Below are positions 1 to 7,634 of a stretch of DNA of 64,000 bases, piece after piece; within the stretch, counting starts at the first letter, position 1; each line of letters starts with the position of its first letter. Both the position numbers and the translations under genes were made by a program. This stretch comes from JABDBE01 sp963832245 (GTDB taxonomy: Bacteria > Acidobacteriota > Terriglobia > Terriglobales > Acidobacteriaceae), in assembly GCA_963832245.1 (NCBI GenBank), contig CAWHTG010000004.1, positions 496,001 to 560,000 on the forward strand, read 5' to 3'. The notes under the pieces are model-generated. The model did not search any database, was not told where the DNA came from, and saw only the letters and a program-made list of their open reading frames with translations.

Positions 1-720
1 CAGGCCGATCCCCGCGCCATCGAACTGCTGCGCCAAGGTTCGGAGCTCGCGCAGGGATGCCCCAACTTCCACGTTGCCGGCAACTCCCAACGCTTTCAGA
101 CTTGGTGGCAAGCCACCTACGCGACTGCCATGACTTTGCTGCCGAACATGTATCCCCTCGGTCTCGCGCGGGCGCGGCCCATGTGGCAGCGCGGCACGCT
201 GCGCCTGGGATGCTTCTGCGCCATACGTCCGTACAAAAACGTGCTCACTGCCGCGGCCGCCGCGCTTGAAGTGGGACAGCGGCTGCGCGTGACTGACCTG
301 GAATTCTGGATCTCCGGAGGGCGCCGCGAGAACGGCGGCCAGACCATCTTTGCCGCCATTCAGCAGATGTATCTGAATATGCCGCGTGCCAAGGTGGTCG
401 AGCGCAACTGGCAATCGTGGCCGCAGTTCCTGGACACGGTAGGAGCCATGGATTTATTGCTGCAGCCATCCTATACCGAGGGTTTCAACATGGTGACGGC
501 GGACGGAATCGCGCAGGGCGTGGCCTCGGTGGTCTCGGACGCAATCGCGTGGGCACCGCGCAACTGGCAGGCAGCCACCGACGATGCATCGGACATTGCG
601 AACACGGCAGTAGCACTACTGCACGATCCCATGGCTGCGCAGGAGGGCGTTACCGCCCTCGAGACACACAATGCCACGGCGCTGATCTTGTGGGAAAGGT
701 TTCTGACGCTGTTTCCGTAA
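1..720 (+). CDS. Glycosyltransferase, GT4-like, 5'-truncated
   Basis: The frame is open from the first base of the window to a TAA at 718-720, so only the C-terminal ~239 residues are visible. The segment PSYTEGFNMVTADGIAQG followed by VVSD is the usual nucleotide-sugar-binding end of GT-B fold family 4 glycosyltransferases (E-x7-acidic motif, here E...D, then a small-residue loop). The upstream part, CFCAIRPYKNVLTAA, resembles the start of the second Rossmann domain. By family it would transfer a sugar from an activated donor in the cytosol, probably to an envelope polysaccharide; substrate cannot be told. The nearest internal ATG is at 130, but the frame continues upstream of it with glycosyltransferase-like sequence, so the gene starts outside the window. 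Confidence 0.72.
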   Translation, partial: QADPRAIELLRQGSELAQGCPNFHVAGNSQRFQTWWQATYATAMTLLPNMYPLGLARARPMWQRGTLRLGCFCAIRPYKNVLTAAAAALEVGQRLRVTDLEFWISGGRRENGGQTIFAAIQQMYLNMPRAKVVERNWQSWPQFLDTVGAMDLLLQPSYTEGFNMVTADGIAQGVASVVSDAIAWAPRNWQAATDDASDIANTAVALLHDPMAAQEGVTALETHNATALILWERFLTLFP

Positions 721-730
721 AAGGGCACTT

Positions 731-786
731 TCAGCTCTTAGCCTTTGGCTTTTGGCTAAGAGCTAACCGCTAAGAGCCAAGAGCTG
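731..786. repeat. AGCnnTT-type heptad inverted repeat
   Basis: Between the glycosyltransferase and the penicillin-binding protein lies a run of AGCTCTTAGC-like units. Its halves are inverted: AGCTCTTAGCCTTTGGC against GCTAAGAGCCAAGAGCT. Similar heptad repeats occur at 14468-14535, 51649-51688 and 60377-60466. It could fold into a hairpin at the 3' end of the upstream transcript, but there is no T-run after it. Confidence 0.6.
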
Positions 787-812
787 CCGTGCTATCCTGA
801 CCTCAATCTCCC

Positions 813-3032
813 ATGAAGGTCATCTATCAAGACCTTCCCCCGGTGGAAGTCGCCGGACGGAAGCTGGTGGGCCGCCTTCTTTTCGGCTTGCTGGTGCTTT
901 TGGCTGCTCTCGTGGGCGCCACCGCGGGATTGCTGCTCGTCTATTCCACCGATCTTCCTCAGGTCGAGCAGTTGGAACATTACCGTCCCAGTTCTATTAC
1001 TGAGCTTTATGACGGGCAGGGCCGCATCATCGGCTCATTCGCGCTGCAGCGACGGGTGGTGGCTTCTTACAACGACTTTCCGCAGGTATTGCGCGACGCC
1101 TTGACTTCGATTGAGGACAAAGATTTCTACCGGCACTGGGGCATCAATGTGTGGCGAATTGCCGGTGCGGCGTATCGAGACATCGAATCTGGCGGGAGAG
1201 TGCAGGGCGCATCGACTCTCACTATGCAGCTTGCGCGCAACCTGTTTCTTTCTCCTGACCGATCATTTCATCGCAAAATCGAGGAGGCATTGCTCGCCAT
1301 TCAGATTGAGCGGCGCTTCACCAAGGAACAGATTTTCACGCTCTATGCCAACCAGATTTTTCTTGGGCACGGAGTGTATGGTTTCGAAGCGGCATCAGAG
1401 TATTACTTCGGAAAGCCCGCAAAGCAATTGACGCTCGAAGAAGCGGCGCTGCTGGCGGGACTGCCCAAGGCTCCAGGACTCTATTCGCCCATCAACCATC
1501 CCGATCGCGCGATTAAGCGCCGCAACCTGGTCATCAACGGGATGCTGGAGGATGGCAAAATCACGGCGAAACAGGCCGTCGAGGCACGGAACGAGCCGAT
1601 CATTTTACATCTGCAGCACGATCCCAACTCTCTAGCGCCATACTTTGTCGAGGAGATTCGCCGGTACCTGGAAAACAAATATGGCAGCAGCCAGGTTCTT
1701 GAGGGCGGACTACGCGTTCACACCTCCCTCGATATGGACCTGCAGCGGGCCGCGAATCAGGCGGTTCTCGATGGCCTGGCCGCTTATGAACGGCGCCACG
1801 GCTGGAAAGGTCATCTGCAGAATGTGTTGGCTGGCAACGAGACTCTTGCCTACCAGCATGCGGATTGGGACGAGGAACCCGAGGTCAACCACTACATCCA
1901 TGCTTTGGTTACAGCAGTTGCGCCCGGATCAGCGCTGTGCAAGTTCGGCCGATATACCGCAACAGTGTTGCCCGCTGATGCGGCCTGGACTCAGCGCAGG
2001 CTGCAGGACATTCTCAAGCCCGGCGATGTGGTCTATGTAAAGATCGTGAGCCTTGCCAACGACGGCAAAGCCCGAGTAAGCCTGGAGCAGGACTCAGGCG
2101 CACAAGGCGCGCTGATCGCAATCGACAACGCCACCGGCGAGATCAAAGCTATGGTCGGCGGTCGCGATTTCGAACTATCCAAATTCAACCGTGCGACTCA
2201 GGCGCTGCGGCAGGTAGGATCGTCGTTCAAACCCTACGTGTACACTGCCGCCATCGATCAGGGAGCGAGGCCGGACGATACCATCCTCGATGCGCCGGTC
2301 ACCTTTCCGACCGCCTCCGGCCCCTACACTCCGCACAACTATGATGAGAAGTTTGAAGGCACGATCACGCTGCGGCGGGCGCTGGCGCAGTCGCGCAATA
2401 TTCCGGCGTTGAAGGTCGCCGACCGCGTCGGAATAAAGACTGTAATCGAATACGCCCATCGCTTCGGAATTACTTCCAACATCCCGGCCTACCTGCCGGT
2501 GGCGCTGGGCGCTGCCGAAGTTACATTGTTCGAGCAAACTTCCGCCTTCAGCGTTTTCCCTGACGATGGCGTCCGTATCCAGCCGCGCTATATCACCAAG
2601 GTGGAGGACTACGAAGGCCGCATGCTGGAGGAAGATTTTCCCGACGTGAAAGACGCGATCAGCGCTCGTACGGCGCGCATCATGACCTACATGCTGCGGG
2701 AGGTAGTGCTGCATGGAACGGGGATTGCTGCAGCCAGCCTGAAGTATCCGCTGGCGGGCAAGACTGGTACAACCAACGATTTCACTGATGCCTGGTTCAT
2801 CGGATTTTCGCCCTCGATCACGACCGGAGTGTGGATCGGCTATGACGAAAAGAAATCGCTCGGAGCCAAGGAAAGCGGAGCCCGCGCTGCCCTTCCCATC
2901 TGGATGGAGTTCATGAAAGTTGCGCTGGCCGGGAAAGATCCTGGAGAGTTCCAGCCGCTCCCTGATTTGCCGCCAAGGCCGATACACGTGGACACAATGG
3001 ATACCGCGCCCGCCGCGGAAGAGTCGCACTGA
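813..3032 (+). CDS. mrcA: Class A penicillin-binding protein (PBP1A type)
   Basis: Bifunctional peptidoglycan synthase of 739 residues: glycan polymerisation from lipid II plus peptide cross-linking at the outer face of the inner membrane. One membrane anchor lies at about residues 21-43. The GT51 transglycosylase domain shows SIEDKDFYRHWG (catalytic Glu ~101) and GASTLTMQLARN. The transpeptidase domain carries all three motifs: SSFK (nucleophile Ser ~470, Lys ~473), SRN (~527-529) and KTGT (~650). Length is normal for the family. The ATG at 813 places the anchor near the N terminus as expected; a weak purine-rich stretch precedes it. It stands alone, with intergenic repeats on both sides, so it is probably monocistronic. 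Identification is firm; PBP1A versus another class A type is by overall resemblance. Confidence 0.95.
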   Translation: MKVIYQDLPPVEVAGRKLVGRLLFGLLVLLAALVGATAGLLLVYSTDLPQVEQLEHYRPSSITELYDGQGRIIGSFALQRRVVASYNDFPQVLRDALTSIEDKDFYRHWGINVWRIAGAAYRDIESGGRVQGASTLTMQLARNLFLSPDRSFHRKIEEALLAIQIERRFTKEQIFTLYANQIFLGHGVYGFEAASEYYFGKPAKQLTLEEAALLAGLPKAPGLYSPINHPDRAIKRRNLVINGMLEDGKITAKQAVEARNEPIILHLQHDPNSLAPYFVEEIRRYLENKYGSSQVLEGGLRVHTSLDMDLQRAANQAVLDGLAAYERRHGWKGHLQNVLAGNETLAYQHADWDEEPEVNHYIHALVTAVAPGSALCKFGRYTATVLPADAAWTQRRLQDILKPGDVVYVKIVSLANDGKARVSLEQDSGAQGALIAIDNATGEIKAMVGGRDFELSKFNRATQALRQVGSSFKPYVYTAAIDQGARPDDTILDAPVTFPTASGPYTPHNYDEKFEGTITLRRALAQSRNIPALKVADRVGIKTVIEYAHRFGITSNIPAYLPVALGAAEVTLFEQTSAFSVFPDDGVRIQPRYITKVEDYEGRMLEEDFPDVKDAISARTARIMTYMLREVVLHGTGIAAASLKYPLAGKTGTTNDFTDAWFIGFSPSITTGVWIGYDEKKSLGAKESGARAALPIWMEFMKVALAGKDPGEFQPLPDLPPRPIHVDTMDTAPAAEESH

Positions 3033-3438
3033 GTACTGCGCGGTTTACGAATTTATCGGTGGGCGTGGTGTGGAACCGGGAGTTTGCTCGCGGTTCTGTT
3101 TGCAGCTACGCGCGCAGGGGGGCCAAGATGAACGCCCGACTCTGGCTTCGCGGGTCCCACCTTTACAACGAACGTAAAGGTGGGCCAGCCACCCGGTACG
3201 CTCAGCAGAAACACTTGACGGCAGAGTTCGGCTCAATCTTTTGCAATCAATCGGCGGTCCCGATGTGGTTCGGTGCGTGGTTGGCCCGTGCTGAGTTCAC
3301 ACTTCTCCCCCGGAGCGGCTCCACAGGTCGGACAAGTGACAGCGAGTGACTTCTTGGCGCTGAGTTCTTTTTTCACACAAGCCTCACGTACAACAGGGTG
3401 GTCAACTCGACAGTTCCGGGAAGCCCTTGTGGCCGGGT
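3033..3438. other. Gene-free stretch with GGGCCACC-type repeat (copy A)
   Basis: About 400 bases without a convincing gene. Bases 3121-3190 form a ~70-base element ending CGTAAAGGTGGGCCAGCC. It is nearly identical to 4395-4463 on the far side of the Crp/Fnr gene, in the same orientation. It holds an internal inverted repeat CCCACCTTTAC / GTAAAGGTGGG. A short further match (TTTGCAATCA) occurs at about 3239-3250 and 4532-4541. Short frames here have no family resemblance. Confidence 0.6.
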
Positions 3439-4116
3439 CTACGCCCTCCTGACAACGGACATGGGCCGATTTTGCAGAAAGGCGCTGATTAGTCCGCTAT
3501 TTATTTGCAAGCCGCCGTTGTAGCTGACGAAGCCTTTCTTCTTGAACAAATTCATAAATTTACTTACTCTTGCGCGGGTGGTCCCCACCATCTCCGCGAG
3601 GGTTGCTTGGCTCACCTTCAGGGGATGCTCCGGCTTCGACTCCTTGATTATTTGGCCAAACAGCAACAGGACCCTTGCCAGTCGCTTTTCGCTGAAATTG
3701 AAGAATTGGTCTACCAAGTCTTCTTCGACTCGAATGACGCGGGAAAGCAGATATGCATTAAAAAGCGCCGCAAAGTGCGAGTCTCGCTTGAGCGTGCGAA
3801 CCATACTATCCTTCTCCAGGCGAGTGATATTGGACGGCCCAATTGAACGCGCCGTGTAAACCCGCAATGATTGCCCTCCTAGGCAGCCTTCGCCAAAAAA
3901 ACTACCCCGCAGCAGGACGGCGATTATGGCCTTCTTGCGACGCGTGGCGGCCACCGTGAGCTTGACCGTGCCACTCTGGATGTAGAACACAGCATCGGCT
4001 GCAGCCCCTTGCGCAAAAATGACCTCGTTGTCTCGGTAGTTCCGCCCAGTCATAGCAGAACGGAACTTCTTGCGGAAAACGGTAGAACTGAAACCGAGAG
4101 AATGTTGATTCGCCAT
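3439..4116 (-). CDS. Crp/Fnr family transcriptional regulator
   Basis: 225 residues. Residues ~25-115 form a cyclic-nucleotide-binding-like beta barrel (EVIFAQGAAADAVFYIQSG, then GSFFGEGCLGG). A long dimerisation helix follows, and the C-terminal winged helix-turn-helix includes VSQATLAEMVGTTRARVSKF (~165-184). Such proteins bind DNA as dimers in response to a small effector or redox signal. No N-terminal cysteine cluster as in Fnr is visible, and I cannot assign the effector. It is the only gene on its strand here and is flanked at both ends by copies of one ~70-base repeat in direct orientation. The HTH is intact, so the gene looks functional. Confidence 0.9.
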   Translation of the reverse strand: MANQHSLGFSSTVFRKKFRSAMTGRNYRDNEVIFAQGAAADAVFYIQSGTVKLTVAATRRKKAIIAVLLRGSFFGEGCLGGQSLRVYTARSIGPSNITRLEKDSMVRTLKRDSHFAALFNAYLLSRVIRVEEDLVDQFFNFSEKRLARVLLLFGQIIKESKPEHPLKVSQATLAEMVGTTRARVSKFMNLFKKKGFVSYNGGLQINSGLISAFLQNRPMSVVRRA

Positions 4117-4343
4117 TGTCTTCTTGGCCCACCTTCAATTCATCGTGAGAATGCCGTCTCCTTCCCTAGAAACAGAGGCTAAATCATACGGCTCAGGAAT
4201 CTGGCTTGGCTGCTCAATAAAGCTCATACACAATTGCACATAGTACCTAAGTGGTTAATTCGGCAAATTGCTCTAAAAAGCCGAGCAATTCAGCCGCGTC
4301 TAACGAGCGCTGTCTGCCGGACGGCGATGTTGGGAAGGGCACG

Positions 4344-4463
4344 CGGGTGGCCCACCCTTACGTTCTTTGTAAAGGTGGGGACGGCGAGGCGCGAGGCCAG
4401 GATGAATGCCCGACCCTGGCTTCACGGGTCCCCCTTTACAAAGAACGTAAAGGTGGGCCAGCC
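4344..4463. repeat. GGGCCACC-type repeat (copy B), extended
   Basis: 4395-4463 matches 3121-3190 with a few substitutions and one single-base gap. In addition 4344-4378 carries GGGTGGCCCACCCTTACG and GTAAAGGTGGG, so this copy has a second inverted arm. The two ends (GGCCCACCCTTACGTTCTTTG against CAAAGAACGTAAAGGTGGGCC) could pair into a long stem. A related element lies at 38861-38906. Confidence 0.65.
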
Positions 4464-4571
4464 GTCGTCAAAGACACGGGCGGGCGCGGTTAGCCGTCAA
4501 GTTGGGGCGCCGACGTCCGAGGCAGCATTCTTTGCAATCAGCTGAGTGTCGTAAATCACTGAATTATAGAA

Positions 4572-4629
4572 GATTCCCGAGGAAGGGAATCGCTTAACCT
4601 CGCCTCTGGCCGTTACTCACGCGAGGTTA
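4572..4629 (+). promoter_or_regulatory. Two-hairpin leader before the c-di-GMP gene
   Basis: Two successive perfect inverted repeats: GATTCCC (4572-4578) with GGGAATC (4585-4591), and TAACCTCGC (4595-4603) with GCGAGGTTA (4621-4629). They lie about 100 bases before the preferred start codon at 4731. The tail GCGAGGTTACCGAAG vaguely recalls the end of the GEMM-I c-di-GMP riboswitch, but the other conserved GEMM parts are not seen. A structured 5' untranslated region is supported; ligand binding is not. Confidence 0.35.
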
Positions 4630-4730
4630 CCGAAGTTTGCCGTAACGCCCGTAAATCATTGTCCCTAAACACATTAGATGCTATTTCTAATCTGAGAATT
4701 TGTTTTTCGCCCCCGATCCACAGGACTTTA

Positions 4731-7490
4731 ATGGCTGGTCAGTCACAGTCGTGGAGAGACCTGACACTGCCCGCCAAGATGTTTATTGGCTTGGTGGTGA
4801 CAGCGGGCACAAGTGTGCTCCTGTACGGAGCTATCCACCCGACCAGTAAGAACATTGCTGAATTCATCTGCTACCTGGGAATCGGCGTCCTGGCTTCCCA
4901 GATGAAGGTGAATCTGCCCGGCATCACGGGCACGATGTCAGTGAATTTCTTATTTGTCTTGCTGGGTATCCTGGAACTGAGCTTTTCGGAAACCCTGCTC
5001 CTCGGCTGTGTTTCAATCTTGGTGCAATCCTTTTATCCGGACCGCCCCAACGCAATCCAGGTAACTTTCAATGTATGCGCGGGCGCGTTTTCAACCGCAG
5101 TCGCATACACGGTATACCATCACCCGCTGTTTAATCAGTTAGTAGGGAATCAGGCTTTATTGTTGGGGCTGGCGGCCTGCACTTACTTCGTGGCCAACAC
5201 TGGCTCGATTGCGACCGTCATATCGCTCACCGAAGGCAAACGGCTCACGAAAATCATCGTGGAATGTTATTTCTGGTCGTTTCCCTATTACCTGGTGGGA
5301 GCGGGAATCGCCGGCGTGATTGGCTGGTTTAACCGCACTTTTTATTGGGAAACCTCACTCCTCCTGGTGCCCGCAATCTATGTCATTTACCGTTCGTACC
5401 GTTTGTATTTAGGAAAATTGGATGATGAGAAACGGCACGTCGAGGAGATGGCAAGCCTGCATCTGCGCACCATCGAGGCGTTAGCGCTGGCGATTGAAGC
5501 CAAAGATCAAACCACTCATGACCACCTGCAACGCGTCCGCGTATATGCGGTCGAGGTCGCAAAAGAATTGGGCGTGACCCCCGATGAGATGCAGGCGCTG
5601 CATGCCGCCGCCCTGCTGCACGATATCGGTAAGCTGGCCGTGCCCGAACACATCATCTCGAAGCCCGGTCGGCTCACCCTTGAAGAATTCGAGAAGATGA
5701 AGATTCACCCCGTCGTGGGGGCCGAAATCCTAGAACGGGTTCGCTTCCCCTATCCGGTTGTGCCCATCGTACGGGCGCATCATGAAAAGTGGGATGGCTC
5801 CGGATATCCCGCCGGGCTGAAGGGCACGGAGATTCCCATTGGCGCCCGCATTCTCTCCGCCGTGGATTATCTTGACGCTTTGGCCTCCGACCGCCAGTAC
5901 CGTCGCGCCCTGCCGCTGGAAGAGGTCATGCAACGCTTGGGGGCAGAGTCGGGGAAGTCTTTTGATCCAAAAGTTGTCGATATTCTTAAGAAGCGATACG
6001 TCAGCCTGGAAAAAATTGCTCTTGCTCAGTTCGGCAGTGAGGCGAATCAATCGCTCTCAACCGACGTCAAGATTGAACGCGGTCTGGCTCCGGCTGCGGG
6101 ATTTGAGAATATTTCAGTGAAAGATGGTTCCGGGCATGAGGCGACGTTCCTGTCCTCGATTGCGGCGGCTCGGCAAGAAGCGCAGACCCTATTCGAGCTC
6201 AGCCAGGACTTAGGCGCTTCGCTCAGTGTGGTGGAGACACTGTCAGTATTCTCCGTAAAATTGCGATCGCTGGTTCCGTATGATGCCATCGCCATCTACG
6301 TCCGCCACAACGAGGAACTGATTCCCGAGTACGTGAATGGCGACAACTTCCGTCTGTTCTCGTCATTGCGCATTCCTCTCGGGCAAGGGCTCTCGGGGTG
6401 GGTCGCTCATAACCGGAAGCCGATCATTAACGGCAATCCCTCGGTCGAGCCCGGTTATCTGAACGATCCTACAAAGTTCAGCACCCTGCGCTCGGCGCTG
6501 GCGATTCCGCTGGAAGGTGTGGCCGGAGTCGTCGGAGTGCTCGCTCTTTATCGCGGCGAACGCGACGCCTTCACCTCAGATCACTTGCGCATCCTCTTGG
6601 CGATTAGTTCAAAGATGGCGTTAGCGATTGAAAATGCGGTGAAGTATCAGCAAGCGGAAAACTCCGCCACCACCGACTATCTCACCGGATTGCCCAATGC
6701 CCGCTCGCTGTTCTTGCAACTCGACCGTGAATTGTCCCGCTGCAAACGCGACAACTCGACCTTAACCGTGATGGTCGGCGACATGGATGGCTTTAAGCAA
6801 ATCAACGACCGCTTTGGCCATTTGGAAGGCAACCGCGTGCTCCGCTTGTTTGCCCAAGCTTTGAAAGAGACCTGCCGGGAGTACGACTACGTGGCTCGCA
6901 TGGGCGGAGACGAATTTGTAGTCATCGCGCCGGGGCTGCCTGCCGACGCGGCCGTCAAGAAAGCCTATCAACTGCGGGAACTGGCCAAACAAGCCGGATT
7001 TGAAGTGTGCGCCGAAGAAATTCTCTCGCTGAGTCTTGGACAGGCCATGTATCCCGAGGATGGCAAGGATGCGGAAGAGCTTCTGGCCGAGGCCGACCGT
7101 CGCATGTATATGGAGAAGCAACAACAGCCGGCCCGCAAGAACCGCCGACTCTACGCGCGCATGAAATGCCGCATTACCATTGAGCTGAATCCCGAAAATG
7201 ATGGTATACCGGTCTTCGGGAATTTGATCGATATCAGCATGGGCGGCTGTTACGTGGAAACCAGCGCCATCCTCACGCCAGGCACCAATCTCAAATTAAT
7301 TTTCTCTATCGATGATGGCAAGCTGGACGCCGACGGAACCGTAGCCAGAATCCATCCTGGATCTGGAATTGCCGTGCAGTTCAAGGAATTGAATCGCGAA
7401 GACAAAGTCAAGATGCATCGGGTGCTGGAATTCGTCCAGAATTCCACCACGCTTTACGACAACCGCTACTACGAAAAGCTCAACCGCTGA
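4731..7490 (+). CDS. HD-GYP / GAF / GGDEF / PilZ c-di-GMP protein
   Basis: 919 residues from the ATG at 4731, preceded by AGGA at about -9; the frame also runs back to a TTG at 4659. Order: an N-terminal multi-helix membrane sensor (~20-225), an HD-GYP phosphodiesterase domain with HDIGK (~297) and DGSGYP, a GAF domain (~480-640), a GGDEF domain with intact GGDEF (~725), and a C-terminal PilZ domain (RLYAR and DISMGG). An RxxD inhibitory site (REYD) stands exactly five residues before GGDEF. By family, GGDEF makes c-di-GMP from GTP, HD-GYP hydrolyses it and PilZ binds it. All key motifs look intact, so the protein may be able to make, break and sense the same second messenger. A structured leader precedes it. 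Confidence 0.93.
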   Translation: MAGQSQSWRDLTLPAKMFIGLVVTAGTSVLLYGAIHPTSKNIAEFICYLGIGVLASQMKVNLPGITGTMSVNFLFVLLGILELSFSETLLLGCVSILVQSFYPDRPNAIQVTFNVCAGAFSTAVAYTVYHHPLFNQLVGNQALLLGLAACTYFVANTGSIATVISLTEGKRLTKIIVECYFWSFPYYLVGAGIAGVIGWFNRTFYWETSLLLVPAIYVIYRSYRLYLGKLDDEKRHVEEMASLHLRTIEALALAIEAKDQTTHDHLQRVRVYAVEVAKELGVTPDEMQALHAAALLHDIGKLAVPEHIISKPGRLTLEEFEKMKIHPVVGAEILERVRFPYPVVPIVRAHHEKWDGSGYPAGLKGTEIPIGARILSAVDYLDALASDRQYRRALPLEEVMQRLGAESGKSFDPKVVDILKKRYVSLEKIALAQFGSEANQSLSTDVKIERGLAPAAGFENISVKDGSGHEATFLSSIAAARQEAQTLFELSQDLGASLSVVETLSVFSVKLRSLVPYDAIAIYVRHNEELIPEYVNGDNFRLFSSLRIPLGQGLSGWVAHNRKPIINGNPSVEPGYLNDPTKFSTLRSALAIPLEGVAGVVGVLALYRGERDAFTSDHLRILLAISSKMALAIENAVKYQQAENSATTDYLTGLPNARSLFLQLDRELSRCKRDNSTLTVMVGDMDGFKQINDRFGHLEGNRVLRLFAQALKETCREYDYVARMGGDEFVVIAPGLPADAAVKKAYQLRELAKQAGFEVCAEEILSLSLGQAMYPEDGKDAEELLAEADRRMYMEKQQQPARKNRRLYARMKCRITIELNPENDGIPVFGNLIDISMGGCYVETSAILTPGTNLKLIFSIDDGKLDADGTVARIHPGSGIAVQFKELNREDKVKMHRVLEFVQNSTTLYDNRYYEKLNR

Positions 7491-7634
7491 TCTGAATTCG
7501 CCGCAACTGCTTTTCGGTTGAAAGTCCCTTACCCTCATCAAAAACCAGCGCTTCTTGATTTGCCTTCTGCCTGCTGGTCACCTCGCGCTCATGAAAGGTT
7601 GTGTCGCCGTCCGGTTTCGAGAGACCAACCATGG

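Noticed and set aside
4572..4660. c-di-GMP (GEMM-I) riboswitch before the HD-GYP/GGDEF gene
   Set aside because: Only the tail GCGAGGTTACCGAAG looks similar; the conserved GGGCAAACC and CGCAAAGCC parts are missing.
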